Source: G965215225 sp965215225
Lineage (GTDB): Bacteria > Pseudomonadota > Gammaproteobacteria > CBDBNL01 > JAAOII01
Direction of reading: 5' to 3'
DNA length: 64,000 nt
Assembly: GCA_965215225.1 (NCBI GenBank)
Contig: OZ244039.1
Coordinates: 1,984,001-2,048,000, forward strand
Notes under the pieces: model-generated
The model's database searches: none
What the model was told of the DNA's origin: nothing
What the model saw: only the letters and a program-made list of their open reading frames with translations
Made by a program: the position numbers and the translations under genes
Shown: in pieces, positions 34,978-43,767 of the stretch
Numbering within the stretch: position 1 is the first letter of the stretch
How the letters are laid out: each line of letters begins with the position of its first letter

Positions 34978-35524
34978 GAAAAATATGGAGGGGGTTATTG
35001 CCGCGCTTCAAAGCGGTCAAATAATAGCCCATCCCACCGAATCCAGTTGGGGACTGGGCTGTGATCCCTACAATCTTGAAGCGGTCAATGAACTACTTAA
35101 ATTAAAAAAACGCAACCAAGAAAAAGGATTGATCCTAGTAGCAGGCAACTGGCAAGAACTTGCTACTAGGTTTCCCCATTTAAAACAATCTCAAATTGAC
35201 AAGATAACGGCACAGCAAGACCATCCTTGCACTTGGCTGGTGGAAGACAAACGAGCCAATTTTTCATCCTTGATAAAGGGTAATCACTCTAAGGTAGCCA
35301 TCCGAATCACACACCACCAACCACTAATAGAACTAACCAAAGCCTATGGTAGCCCCATTGTTTCCACTTCTGCCAATCCAGCCAATCGTCCTCCTGCCTT
35401 TACGATTAAACAAGTAGTGAAATATTTCGGACCTCAATTATGTATCTTCAAAGGACAGCTTGGTGGCTTGACCAAATCCTCTCATATCCGTGACCTGAGT
35501 TCGGGAAAATTCATAAGATACTGA
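34964..35524 (+). CDS. tsaC: Threonylcarbamoyl-AMP synthase (TsaC/YrdC family)
   Basis: Makes threonylcarbamoyl-AMP from threonine, bicarbonate and ATP for the t6A modification of ANN-decoding tRNAs. It has 186 residues (E. coli TsaC 190). YrdC signatures are HPTESSWGLGCDP, LKKRNQEKGLILV, KVAIRITHH and STSANPANRPP. TsaC rather than Sua5 is likely from the short length without the Sua5 domain. Its stop overlaps the hemF ATG by one base. Confidence 0.92.
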   Translation: MRIVEKNMEGVIAALQSGQIIAHPTESSWGLGCDPYNLEAVNELLKLKKRNQEKGLILVAGNWQELATRFPHLKQSQIDKITAQQDHPCTWLVEDKRANFSSLIKGNHSKVAIRITHHQPLIELTKAYGSPIVSTSANPANRPPAFTIKQVVKYFGPQLCIFKGQLGGLTKSSHIRDLSSGKFIRY

Positions 35525-36426
35525 TGGGAAAAATACCTGATTTTCAGCATGCTGAGGAGCTATTTACTAGACTACAAAAAGAGTTCTGTCATAGATTTGC
35601 ATCACTTGATAATAATTCTTTCCTCATTGACAAATGGCAATCCAATGGCAAAAAAGGGAGCAGCAATATCTTACAAAATGGATCCGTATGGGAAAAAGTA
35701 GGAGTAAATTTCTCTTCTATCAGCGCAACAAGCCTACCTCCAGCTGCCAGTGTAAAAGCAGCGCCCAATTCCCCTTTTAAGGCCTGCGGTATTTCCGTTG
35801 TTGCTCACCCGCGCAATCCCTATATCCCTGCTAGTCATCTAAATCTACGCTTTTTTTACCAAGAGAGCAAGAAAAACCATTGGTGGTTTGGCGGAGGAAT
35901 GGATCTCACTCCCTATTATCCGCAAGTTGAAGACTGTGTCTTTTGGCATCAACAAATAAAGTCCGTTTGTGATCAATTTGATGCTAGTATTTACCAAGAA
36001 TTTAAGAAAAACTGCGACGAGTATTTTTATCTCCCTCATCGACAAGAAATGCGTGGAATCGGCGGTATCTTTTTTGATGATCTAAATCGCTGGGAGCCCA
36101 GCCGTTGTTTTGCTTTTGTCACCAAAATTGCCCGTTGCTACTTAACCAGCTATATGCGCTTAGCAAAAAAATATAAAGATAAAGACTATAGTGATAAAGA
36201 GCGTAATTTCCAACTACATAGGCGGGGTCGCTATGTTGAATTCAATCTCCTCTATGATCGCGGCACCCTTTTCGGTCTTCAGTCAAAAGGACGGATAGAA
36301 TCCATCTTTATGTCCTTGCCTCCTTTGGTCAGCTGGGAATATAACTATTCAGATGATACAGCTCAGACCCATTTAGCAAAATTCTTACAACCACACGACT
36401 GGACAGCAAAAGATGGAATAGTTTGA
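35524..36426 (+). CDS. hemF: Coproporphyrinogen III oxidase, aerobic
   Basis: Oxygen-dependent decarboxylation of coproporphyrinogen III to protoporphyrinogen IX in haem synthesis. It has 300 residues (E. coli 299). Conserved blocks are WEKVGVNFSSI, HPRNPYIPASHLNLRFF, WWFGGGMDLTPYYP, GIGGIFFDDL, RRGRYVEFNLLYDRGTLFG and LPP. The order tsaC-hemF is common in gammaproteobacteria. Confidence 0.95.
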   Translation: MGKIPDFQHAEELFTRLQKEFCHRFASLDNNSFLIDKWQSNGKKGSSNILQNGSVWEKVGVNFSSISATSLPPAASVKAAPNSPFKACGISVVAHPRNPYIPASHLNLRFFYQESKKNHWWFGGGMDLTPYYPQVEDCVFWHQQIKSVCDQFDASIYQEFKKNCDEYFYLPHRQEMRGIGGIFFDDLNRWEPSRCFAFVTKIARCYLTSYMRLAKKYKDKDYSDKERNFQLHRRGRYVEFNLLYDRGTLFGLQSKGRIESIFMSLPPLVSWEYNYSDDTAQTHLAKFLQPHDWTAKDGIV

Positions 36427-36499
36427 TATAATAAACATTCAATTATTAGAGGTTCCGATAACTTCTACATTGATAAAGAACTAAAAAACAATAAAAATA

Positions 36500-36655
36500 A
36501 TGAAAGAATCAATAAGAACAAACTATCGGCAAGATAGATATATCAAGGCTCTTATTAAGCCCCCTATTAAGACTCCTATTAGGTCTCTTATTAAGGTCCT
36601 TATTAGGGCACAGATCAGCAACCAAATTAACCAGTCTAGGAGTCAATTCATATGA
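36500..36655 (+). CDS. Possible 51-residue basic ORF with in-frame 12-nt repeats, coupled to comM
   Basis: An ORF starting ATGAAAGAATCA whose TGA overlaps the comM ATG as ATGA. Its middle (36545-36616) consists of six 12-nt repeats encoding KALI KPPI KTPI RSLI KVLI RAQI, a four-residue pattern with Lys or Arg first and Ile last. The product would be strongly basic with no acidic residues in the repeat. There is no SD before its ATG, though an AGGAG in its 3' end serves comM. The exact repeat frame and the ATGA overlap favour a real ORF, but it could be an untranslated repeat. Confidence 0.4.
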   Translation: MKESIRTNYRQDRYIKALIKPPIKTPIRSLIKVLIRAQISNQINQSRSQFI

Positions 36656-38145
36656 GTCTTGCTGCCATCACCTCTCGCATCAGATATGGAACAGATGCCC
36701 TTCAGATTAGAGTAGAAGCCCATCTGCTGGCAGGACTGCCGGCTTTCCATATAGTTGGATTACCAGAAAAGGCTGTAAATGAAAGTCGCGAACGGGTGAG
36801 AAGCGCGATTATAAACGGTGGCTTCCTTTTCCCCAACCGCCGCATCACCATAAACCTATCTCCTGCTGATCTTCCTAAAGAAGGCGGCGGACAATTAGAC
36901 CTCGCCATAGCTATGAGTATATTAGCTGCATCTGAGCAAATAAGAACAGCTAGGATATCAGAATACGAATTCTTAGGTGAGTTGGCGCTAAGTGGTGAAG
37001 TTCTTCCTATCAGGGGGTTCATCCCAGTTGCTTGGGCCGCTACCAAGGCAAAAAGAAGGCTCATCATAAGTCACGGCAATAGCAAAGAAGCAAGTCTAAT
37101 AAAGGACATTATTGTATATAGTGCCAAACACATTATTCAGGTAGTCGCCCATCTTGAAGGCAAAGCAGCATTAACAAAAATCTGCCATACCCCCAAACAA
37201 ATCAAGCAATCAAACTCCTTCATTAAAATGGAAGATATTAAGGGACAGGAAACCGCCAAACGAGCTATGCTAGTGGCTGCAGCCGGCGGTCATCATCTAC
37301 TAATGTTTGGTCCTCCAGGTAGCGGTAAAACTCTTCTTGCCTCCTCTCTGATAGGGCTTCTTCCTCCACTGACCGATGAAGAAGCCTTAGAAGTTACCAG
37401 TATTGCCTCCTTAGGCAAAGGAAAAAAGACAGACTGGGGAGAGCGACCCTTTCGCTCTCCTCACCATACAGCTTCATCTGTCGCCATAGTAGGGGGCGGC
37501 TCTCCGCCTATTCCTGGCGAAATATCGCTTGCGCACAAGGGAGTCCTGTTCTTAGATGAATTCCCAGAATTTAGTCGCCAGGTTCTAGAAACACTACGCC
37601 AGCCCTTAGAAAACGGCAAGATTGTCATAGCCAGAGCAGCTCACCGAATAACTTTTCCCGCCTCTTTTCAGCTCATAGCTGCAATGAATCCTTGTCCTTG
37701 CGGCTACAGTGGAGACAAGGATAAAGAGTGTCGTTGCACTCCTGATCAAATCAGAAGATATCTTGCTAAGATTTCTGGTCCTCTATTAGACAGAATAGAC
37801 CTGACAATAAATGTTCCTGCGGTTTCCTACAACCAAATACACAACAATCAAAACAGCATAACTAGTCTATCTATGCGAAATCAGGTAGCACAAGCATATA
37901 GGATTCAACTCAATCGAACCGGTAAGATCAACTCAAGACTTAGTATAAATGAAACAGAGACCTATTGTGTTCCTTCCCCACAAGGCAAGAAAATACTTCG
38001 TGCTGCCATCGATCGCCTGAAGATATCTATGAGGGGCTATCATCGTTTGATAAGAGTAGCAAGAACCATTGCTGATATTGAACAAACCGAACAAATTCAA
38101 GCAGCTCAGCTGAATGAAGCACTTAGTTATCGTCATATATTCTAA
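36652..38145 (+). CDS. comM: ComM/YifB-type AAA+ ATPase (Mg chelatase-like)
   Basis: 497 residues. An N-terminal subdomain (VEAHLLAGLPAFHIVGLPEKAV) is followed by the AAA domain with Walker A FGPPGSGKT (about 219-227), Walker B VLFLDEFPEF, and RSPHHTASSVAIVGGG, and by a C-terminal Mg_chelatase_C domain. ComM is a branch-migration helicase that extends incoming DNA during natural transformation; pilD in this window fits type IV pili or competence. AGGAG lies 9 nt before the ATG. Its last 22 to about 130 bases are duplicated downstream. Confidence 0.94.
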   Translation: MSLAAITSRIRYGTDALQIRVEAHLLAGLPAFHIVGLPEKAVNESRERVRSAIINGGFLFPNRRITINLSPADLPKEGGGQLDLAIAMSILAASEQIRTARISEYEFLGELALSGEVLPIRGFIPVAWAATKAKRRLIISHGNSKEASLIKDIIVYSAKHIIQVVAHLEGKAALTKICHTPKQIKQSNSFIKMEDIKGQETAKRAMLVAAAGGHHLLMFGPPGSGKTLLASSLIGLLPPLTDEEALEVTSIASLGKGKKTDWGERPFRSPHHTASSVAIVGGGSPPIPGEISLAHKGVLFLDEFPEFSRQVLETLRQPLENGKIVIARAAHRITFPASFQLIAAMNPCPCGYSGDKDKECRCTPDQIRRYLAKISGPLLDRIDLTINVPAVSYNQIHNNQNSITSLSMRNQVAQAYRIQLNRTGKINSRLSINETETYCVPSPQGKKILRAAIDRLKISMRGYHRLIRVARTIADIEQTEQIQAAQLNEALSYRHIF

Positions 38146-38267
38146 ATATCTGATTCCTTCATCAGACTATTCCTAGCGGGTAAGTTGATAATAAAGAGCC
38201 CGATTAAAAAGACAAGAAAATCTATAATAAAGTTAGGACCCTAAATTTTTATAAGCTTAACCAAATT
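38123..38267 (+). repeat. comM 3' end plus intergenic segment, copy A
   Basis: The last 22 bases of comM and the following spacer up to the first GT10-like gene. It recurs almost exactly at 39404-39542: both contain the comM end sequence TTAGTTATCGTCATATATTC, CATCAGACTATTCCTAGCGG, TTGATAATAAAG, a TATAAT and TTAGGACCCTAAATTTTTAT. The copy distance is 1281 bp. The block was duplicated together with the gene downstream. TATAAT (38223-38228) may serve as -10 for the gene. Confidence 0.9.
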
Positions 38268-39407
38268 ATGAAGAAAACTCTCCACATCTATAGATATGGT
38301 AAATATAGATATGGTAAACGGAATGTGCCCTATTTTGAGTCTTATTTTTTACCGGATTGGGACATTGTTTATAATTCGCCAACCCCTCATATAGTATTTT
38401 TTTCAAGTGAGGGGGCTCTATCCAAAATTCTTGATGCCCGTATAAAATTTGGCTGGAGGCCCTTATTGTGCATGCGTCACGGTGAAGCATGGCTACCATC
38501 AAGCCACTTAATAGACTATTCTTTTTCTTTTGCCCCAACAGATAGTAAAAATTCCTGTACTAGTGGAATCCCAGGAAGGATACGGAACTTATTTACACCT
38601 GATAAACTATCAGATGATAAAGCCTGCGATCCTAGCCCTAAAATCAGAAATAGCGGCTTTTCTTCTCCAAACGACTTCAATACAAAACATTCTTTATCAA
38701 CCCGTACCAAAACAAACTTTTGTAACTTCATTTATAGTGCAACACGTTTCGATAGAGAAGTTCGCGAGGACTTCTGCAAACTCCTAATGGAATACAAAAA
38801 AGTGGATTGCCCAGGAGCAGTTCTTAATAATATGAAACGAATAAGAAAATGGCAAGACAAAGGCGGCGAGCAAGCAAAATTAAAATTTATCTCCTCTTAC
38901 AAATTCACCATCGCCTTCGAAAATACTTCCACCGATTACTATATTACCGAGAAAATTTTTCATCCTCTGATGGTAGGCAGCATACCTATCTATTGGGGCT
39001 GCCCCAAAATAGAAGAATATATCAACCCAAATGCTATTATCAACTGCCATAACTACAACTCCTTCAATGAGGTAATAGAAAGAGTAAAAGAAATAGACAA
39101 TAACCCAGATTTATATCAACAATATATCAATGCAAAACCTGTCCTACCTAACTCTCGTTCCTATCAAGTTGAAAAAGAATTAAAACAAAGAATCCAACAT
39201 ATCGCAACAGAAGCATTAGAAAGAGGTAGGCTGCCAAAAATAAACAAACTGGCAAACCTATGGAAACTCTCTTGCTTTATTTGGCAAAATAGAAACGCGC
39301 TTTTTATCGACTTTAATATACCACCAATGCTTCGCCAAAATACGAGGCGTCGAAAACTGATTCTTCTAGTTCGTGATATAAAAAGGGCAATTGCGCAAGG
39401 TGATTAG
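38268..39407 (+). CDS. GT10-like (alpha-1,3/4-) fucosyltransferase, copy 1
   Basis: 379 residues. The C-terminal half carries the GT10 donor-binding signature KFTIAFENTSTDYYITEK (about 211-228) followed by GSIPIYWG, and preceded by FCNFIYS and KKVDCPGAVLNN. Family enzymes add fucose from GDP-fucose to GlcNAc (Lewis x/a-type structures, as in Helicobacter pylori). No membrane segment is present; the Arg/Lys-rich C-terminal tail may bind the membrane, as in the Helicobacter enzymes. The TAG stop (39405-39407) belongs to the comM-derived repeat, so the duplication junction fixed the end of this protein. It lies in comM-fxsA, away from other glycan genes. Confidence 0.87.
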   Translation: MKKTLHIYRYGKYRYGKRNVPYFESYFLPDWDIVYNSPTPHIVFFSSEGALSKILDARIKFGWRPLLCMRHGEAWLPSSHLIDYSFSFAPTDSKNSCTSGIPGRIRNLFTPDKLSDDKACDPSPKIRNSGFSSPNDFNTKHSLSTRTKTNFCNFIYSATRFDREVREDFCKLLMEYKKVDCPGAVLNNMKRIRKWQDKGGEQAKLKFISSYKFTIAFENTSTDYYITEKIFHPLMVGSIPIYWGCPKIEEYINPNAIINCHNYNSFNEVIERVKEIDNNPDLYQQYINAKPVLPNSRSYQVEKELKQRIQHIATEALERGRLPKINKLANLWKLSCFIWQNRNALFIDFNIPPMLRQNTRRRKLILLVRDIKRAIAQGD

Positions 39408-39542
39408 TTATCGTCATATATTCTAGGCATCCCTTCATCAGACTATTCCTAGCGGGTAAGTTGATAATAAAGAGCCCGATTAAAAAGACAAGAAAATCTA
39501 TAATAAAGTTAGGACCCTAAATTTTTATAAGCTTAACTAAAT
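39404..39542 (+). repeat. comM 3' end plus intergenic segment, copy B
   Basis: Near-identical to copy A at 38123-38267 except for a short change after the comM stop (GGCATCC instead of AATATCTGATT) and one C/T difference before the ATG. It starts inside the last codons of GT10 copy 1 and ends at the start of copy 2. TATAAT is at 39499-39504. Confidence 0.9.
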
Positions 39543-40664
39543 ATGAAGAAAACTCTCCACATCTATAACCGTGGTAAATCAAGCACAAGAGAATTTGAGC
39601 CCCGTTTTTTACCAGACTGGGACATCATCTATAATTCATCAACCCCTCATATAGTATATTTGTTCGGCGATTCTGGATTAGGCAGCATTCTGAAAGCGCG
39701 TATAAAATTTGGTTGGAACCCCCTATTGTGTATGTATTACGGTGAACCAGGCCCATTAAGGTATGGTCACCTGGTAGATTATTCCTTCTCCTTTGCCCTA
39801 ACAGATAGTAAGAATTGCTGTATTAGTCAAATCCCAAGAGAGATACGGAACTTGCTTGCATCTGATAAAGACTACCATGTGGCCATAAAATCAGAAAATA
39901 GCAGCTCTTTTTCTCCAAACGACTTTAATACAAAACACTCTTTGTCAACCCGCGCCAAAACGAGCTTTTGCAATTTCGTTTATAGTAGAGAAATAGGCAA
40001 TGACAGAAAACTTCGCCGCGACTTTTGCAAACTTCTAATGAAATACAAAAAAGTAGATTGCGCCGGAGCAACTCTTAATAATACAAACCGCCTAAGAAAA
40101 TACGAGGAAAGAATGGCTCCCTACCAAGCAAAACTAAACTTCATCTCCTCTTACAAATTCACCATCGCCTTTGAAAATGCTTCCAATGATTACTACATCA
40201 GTGAGAAAATCTTTCATCCTCTAATGGTAGGCAGTGTGCCTATTTATTGGGGCTGCCTTAAAATAGAAGAATATATCAATCCAAATGCTATTATCAACTG
40301 CCTTAACTACAACTCTTTTAATGAGGTAATAGAAAAAGTAAAAGAAATAGACAATGACCCAGATTTATATCAAGAATACATCAACGCAAAACCTGTCCTA
40401 CCAGACTCTCGTTTCTATCAGGCTGAAAGAGAATTAAAGCAAAGAGTCCAACATATTGCAACCGAAGCATTAGAAAGACGAAGGACTGTAAGAATAAACA
40501 AATGGACAGGTCTATGGAAACTCTCTTCTTTTATTTGGCAAAATAGAAAGGCTCTTTTTACCGACTATAAAAAAGCTCTGTTATCTCGCCAGAATAAGAT
40601 GCGACAAAAATTGGTTCTTCTCGTTAGTAATATAAAAAACAGAACCAAGCCACATCAAACCTAA
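39543..40664 (+). CDS. GT10-like (alpha-1,3/4-) fucosyltransferase, copy 2
   Basis: 373 residues, a tandem paralogue of copy 1. The catalytic half is well conserved (FCNFVYS, KKVDCAGATLNN, KFTIAFENASNDYYISEK, GSVPIYWG), with the N-terminal acceptor half much more diverged. Such a pattern suggests different acceptors or drift. The C-terminal tail ends differently (KPHQT) because copy 1 was cut by the duplication junction. Promoter-region sequence is shared with copy 1. Confidence 0.87.
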   Translation: MKKTLHIYNRGKSSTREFEPRFLPDWDIIYNSSTPHIVYLFGDSGLGSILKARIKFGWNPLLCMYYGEPGPLRYGHLVDYSFSFALTDSKNCCISQIPREIRNLLASDKDYHVAIKSENSSSFSPNDFNTKHSLSTRAKTSFCNFVYSREIGNDRKLRRDFCKLLMKYKKVDCAGATLNNTNRLRKYEERMAPYQAKLNFISSYKFTIAFENASNDYYISEKIFHPLMVGSVPIYWGCLKIEEYINPNAIINCLNYNSFNEVIEKVKEIDNDPDLYQEYINAKPVLPDSRFYQAERELKQRVQHIATEALERRRTVRINKWTGLWKLSSFIWQNRKALFTDYKKALLSRQNKMRQKLVLLVSNIKNRTKPHQT

Positions 40665-40715
40665 GAGAGCCATCTGATGTAGAAACTATTCACTTAAAAA
40701 GAATAAAATGCTTAG

Positions 40716-40843
40716 GCTGCAATCAACCGCTTCATCTATGCGGGGCTCCTGCTAAGACTAGCAAGAACTATTGCTGATATTGAACAAATTCAAACAACGC
40801 AGCTAAATGAAATGCTGATTATCGTCATATATTCTAAATATCT
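40716..40843 (+). pseudogene. Decayed copy of the comM 3' end
   Basis: About 130 bp that align with the last 41 codons of comM: GCTGCAATCAACCGC, GGGGCTCCTGCTAAGACTAG, CAAGAACTATTGCTGATATT, GAACAAATTCAA, then ATCGTCATATATTCTAAATA. Small deletions break the frame. It continues into a spacer related to copies A and B (CAGACTATTTCTAGTGAGCA, TTGATAATAAAG). It marks the far border of the inserted and duplicated GT10 block. Confidence 0.85.
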
Positions 40844-40876
40844 CATCCCTTTATCAGACTATTTCTAGTGAGCAGA

Positions 40877-40905
40877 TTGATAATAAAGCCAACGGCTGAT
40901 ATAAT
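40877..40905 (+). promoter_or_regulatory. Strong sigma-70 promoter of fxsA, leaderless layout
   Basis: TTGATA (40877-40882), a 17-bp spacer and TATAAT (40900-40905), 6 nt before the fxsA ATG at 40912. The start site should fall on or next to the ATG. The same TTGATAATAAAG is present in the two comM-tail repeats, which derive from this comM-fxsA spacer. Confidence 0.75.
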
Positions 40906-40911
40906 AACCAA

Positions 40912-41322
40912 ATGATTGTATATCTTCTACTTCTCTTCATTGTCCTACCCTTGGTAGAAATCTATATCTTTATCTTGATAGGCAGTGCTATAGGAGGCTT
41001 CACTACTATTGCCCTTATTATTCTCACCGCATGCCTAGGGGCAATTATGATGAGATCCCAGGGAATAAAGATATGGACCAAAATTAGATCTCAGCTCAAT
41101 AACCATAGTCTTCCAGCCCAAGCGCTCTGGCATGGACTGTTAATTTTAATATCTGGTGTTCTCCTTATAACACCGGGGTTTATTACTGATACAGTTGGCT
41201 TTTTGCTCTTTATTCCTCAAGTGAGAATCTGGTTATTAAGAACCCTAATACATAGATGGTTGCAAAAGAAATTCACAGCCAAAATCCGCTTCATTAATGG
41301 CGAATACGACATCATAGACTAG
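40912..41322 (+). CDS. fxsA: FxsA family membrane protein
   Basis: 136 residues with hydrophobic segments at about 2-20, 24-45 and 72-100 and a cytoplasmic C-terminus. Conserved FxsA stretches include PLVEIYIFILIG, TACLGAIMMRSQG and LLITPGFITDTVGFLLFIP. In E. coli FxsA relieves exclusion of phage T7 by F plasmid PifA; its normal role is unknown. The ATG is 6 nt after the -10 box. Confidence 0.92.
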   Translation: MIVYLLLLFIVLPLVEIYIFILIGSAIGGFTTIALIILTACLGAIMMRSQGIKIWTKIRSQLNNHSLPAQALWHGLLILISGVLLITPGFITDTVGFLLFIPQVRIWLLRTLIHRWLQKKFTAKIRFINGEYDIID

Positions 41323-41331
41323 AATCCCCTC

Positions 41332-43767
41332 ATGGAAATATTGAATTATAGAAAGCAATTCAACCCAATAGCCATATTAGGCACCGGGACCATGGGCGCT
41401 CAACTAGCCGCCCACTTAGCAAATTGTGGAGTAGATTGTCTGCTCTTTGGTCTCACTGCCGAAGAAGATCCTCAAGCAACCGCTCAAGTAGCTCTCAATA
41501 GATTGACGAAAATGACCCCTCCTCCCTTAGTTCTACCAGAGCAAAGCCAGTATATTCAAGCAGCGGATTATAGCAAGGATCTCCAATTACTTTCCGACTG
41601 TCCACTCGTTATTGAGGCAATCAGTGAAAGCCTAGCCATAAAACAGCAACTCTACCAACGAGTAATGCCCCATCTTAGTGAAGATGCCATTCTTGCTTCT
41701 AATACTTCCGCTTTAAGCATCAACTCTCTTAGTCAACAATTAAAGCATCCCGACCGATTCTGTGGCATTCATTTTTTCAATCCCCCTAGATTTCTTCCGC
41801 TAGTAGAACTTATTGGGCACAAACACAGCAATGAAAAAACTCTCCATCTACTAGAAGGTTTTCTAACCACCGTCTTAGGCAAGGAAGTGGTAAGAGCAGA
41901 AGACAAGCCAGGTTTTATTGCGAATCGCTTAGGTATGTTCTCAATGGCGGCAGTCTTTCACTGGATGGAAAAATTCAATCTTGCGCCAGACACAGTTGAC
42001 GAACTTACTGGCACCTTAATAGGAAGAGCTAAGAGCGCTTGTTTTCGCACTGCAGATTTGGTAGGTCTTGACATCTTAGAATCAGTGATGAATACGCTCG
42101 CTGAACAGCTGTCACATGATCCATGGCAAGAGCATTTCCGTCTTCCTAGCTGGCTAAAATCATTAAAAGAACAGGGATTCCTCGGCCAAAAAACTGGTAA
42201 GGGTATTTATCACAAAACTAAAGAAGGCATACTCGTCTTTGACAAGCAACAAGGAGATTACCGTCCCATAACAAAAAACAAGAGTAAGGAAATCAAAAAC
42301 ATCTTCGCCGATCAAAAGAATTTTGCCGCTAGCTTAACTGCACTTGCCAATTCATCAGACCACCAGGCCCAATTTCTTTGGTCAGTTCAACGAGACATCT
42401 TCCACTATAGTGCAGTTCATTTGGCTGACATAGCCAAGGATGTCCGTGCCATTGACAGAGCCATGCAAAGTGGATTTGGTTGGCAAGGAGGAGTATTTGA
42501 GCTTTGGCAAAAGAGTGGTTCTGAGCTAGTTCACCAACTGATTAAAAGGGACATTAAAGAAGGCAAAACTACAGCAGACATCAGCTTGCCAGACTGGGCG
42601 AGCAAAGATTTTTATCGCGGCGATAATGCATGGTCACCACAAGAGAGAAAATACATTGCCCCGTCTTCACATCCTGTCTATAGGCGCCAACTTCTAAAGA
42701 AAACCAGTCCAACCACTTCTATTCCTTTTAATATTATCTACGAGGATGACAACCTTAGGATAATAGATATTAAAGACAATATAGCTGTGCTGAGTTTCAA
42801 AACCAAAATGGGCACTTTGAGTTATGAATTACTCAAAAGCCTAGACAAACAACTAGATACTATTGAAAAAGAATTCTCCGCTCTCATCATATGGCAGCCA
42901 AAGCCGCCTTTTTGCGCTGGTGCCAATCTCTATCAAATCCTGGCTGCAGCTAGGCTTGGCAAAATAACGAAAGACAGTCTGATTAGCGATATCAAGCAAA
43001 AAGCCTTTGAAACCTTAAATCCCAAAATGCCGAAACTAGGCGATCTACCTCCTATTCAGGACATCATCGTGGATTTACAAAATCTCTTTATGCGTCTAAA
43101 ACATGGCCCTATACCAACTATTGCGGCCGTTCAAGGTCTTGCCTTGGGCGGTGGTTGTGAGCTTCTCCTCCATTGCGATAGGGTCGTGGCAGAAATGAAC
43201 AGCTATATAGGTTTAGTAGAAATGGGAGTAGGAATCATCCCGGCAGGTGGTGGCTGTAAAGAAATGGCGCGACGAGCTGCCGAGGTGCCTGGTCCTCTTT
43301 TCACCCGCCTAGCTCAATTCTTTGAACAGATAGCCCTTGCCAAGGTCTCTACCAGTGCCCAACAAGCAAGTCAGATGTCCTATCTGCGCGCCAGTGATAA
43401 GATTATTGCAAATCCTAATGAATTACTTTATATTGCCAAAAACGAAGCCTTTAGTCTTATTGAAGCCAACTATCACCCACCGCCTCGCCGCAAAAATATA
43501 CCTGTTGTGGGACGAGCTGGCAAAGCTAACTTCTTAGCCCAACTCATTAATATGAGAGAAGGGAACTTTATTTCTTCCCATGACCATCTATGCGCCCTCA
43601 CCTTAGCAAACATTCTATCTGGTGATGAGTTGGATGAGAATGAACAGGTTGATGACGAATGGTTCTTGCGTCTTGAAAGAGAGGCCTTTATCAAATTGTT
43701 AAAAACAAAACTCAGTCAAGATAGAATGGAACACATGCTGAAAAAGGGCAAACCCTTAAGAAACTAA
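41332..43767 (+). CDS. FadN-like 3-hydroxyacyl-CoA dehydrogenase / enoyl-CoA hydratase
   Basis: 811 residues. The dehydrogenase part comes first: Rossmann GTGTMGAQLAAHLA (about 17-30), SNTSALSI, GIHFFNPP and DKPGFIANRLG. An enoyl-CoA hydratase/crotonase part follows from about residue 475 (FCAGANLY, VQGLALGGGCELLLHCD, GLVEMGVGIIPAGGG). This order is reversed relative to E. coli FadB and matches FadN-type proteins. It carries out hydration and the second oxidation of beta-oxidation. It starts 9 nt after fxsA and its TAATG end overlaps the thiolase start. Confidence 0.92.
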   Translation: MEILNYRKQFNPIAILGTGTMGAQLAAHLANCGVDCLLFGLTAEEDPQATAQVALNRLTKMTPPPLVLPEQSQYIQAADYSKDLQLLSDCPLVIEAISESLAIKQQLYQRVMPHLSEDAILASNTSALSINSLSQQLKHPDRFCGIHFFNPPRFLPLVELIGHKHSNEKTLHLLEGFLTTVLGKEVVRAEDKPGFIANRLGMFSMAAVFHWMEKFNLAPDTVDELTGTLIGRAKSACFRTADLVGLDILESVMNTLAEQLSHDPWQEHFRLPSWLKSLKEQGFLGQKTGKGIYHKTKEGILVFDKQQGDYRPITKNKSKEIKNIFADQKNFAASLTALANSSDHQAQFLWSVQRDIFHYSAVHLADIAKDVRAIDRAMQSGFGWQGGVFELWQKSGSELVHQLIKRDIKEGKTTADISLPDWASKDFYRGDNAWSPQERKYIAPSSHPVYRRQLLKKTSPTTSIPFNIIYEDDNLRIIDIKDNIAVLSFKTKMGTLSYELLKSLDKQLDTIEKEFSALIIWQPKPPFCAGANLYQILAAARLGKITKDSLISDIKQKAFETLNPKMPKLGDLPPIQDIIVDLQNLFMRLKHGPIPTIAAVQGLALGGGCELLLHCDRVVAEMNSYIGLVEMGVGIIPAGGGCKEMARRAAEVPGPLFTRLAQFFEQIALAKVSTSAQQASQMSYLRASDKIIANPNELLYIAKNEAFSLIEANYHPPPRRKNIPVVGRAGKANFLAQLINMREGNFISSHDHLCALTLANILSGDELDENEQVDDEWFLRLEREAFIKLLKTKLSQDRMEHMLKKGKPLRN

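Noticed and set aside
36702..37067. 121-codon ORF antisense to comM
   Set aside because: It is a shadow of the comM coding strand with no start signals and no recognisable domain.
38232..38252. Terminator hairpin TTAGG-AC-CCTAA with T-run upstream of the GT10-like genes
   Set aside because: The stem has only 5 weak pairs with a 2-nt loop, and it lies after a -10 box in the leader; not stable enough to call.
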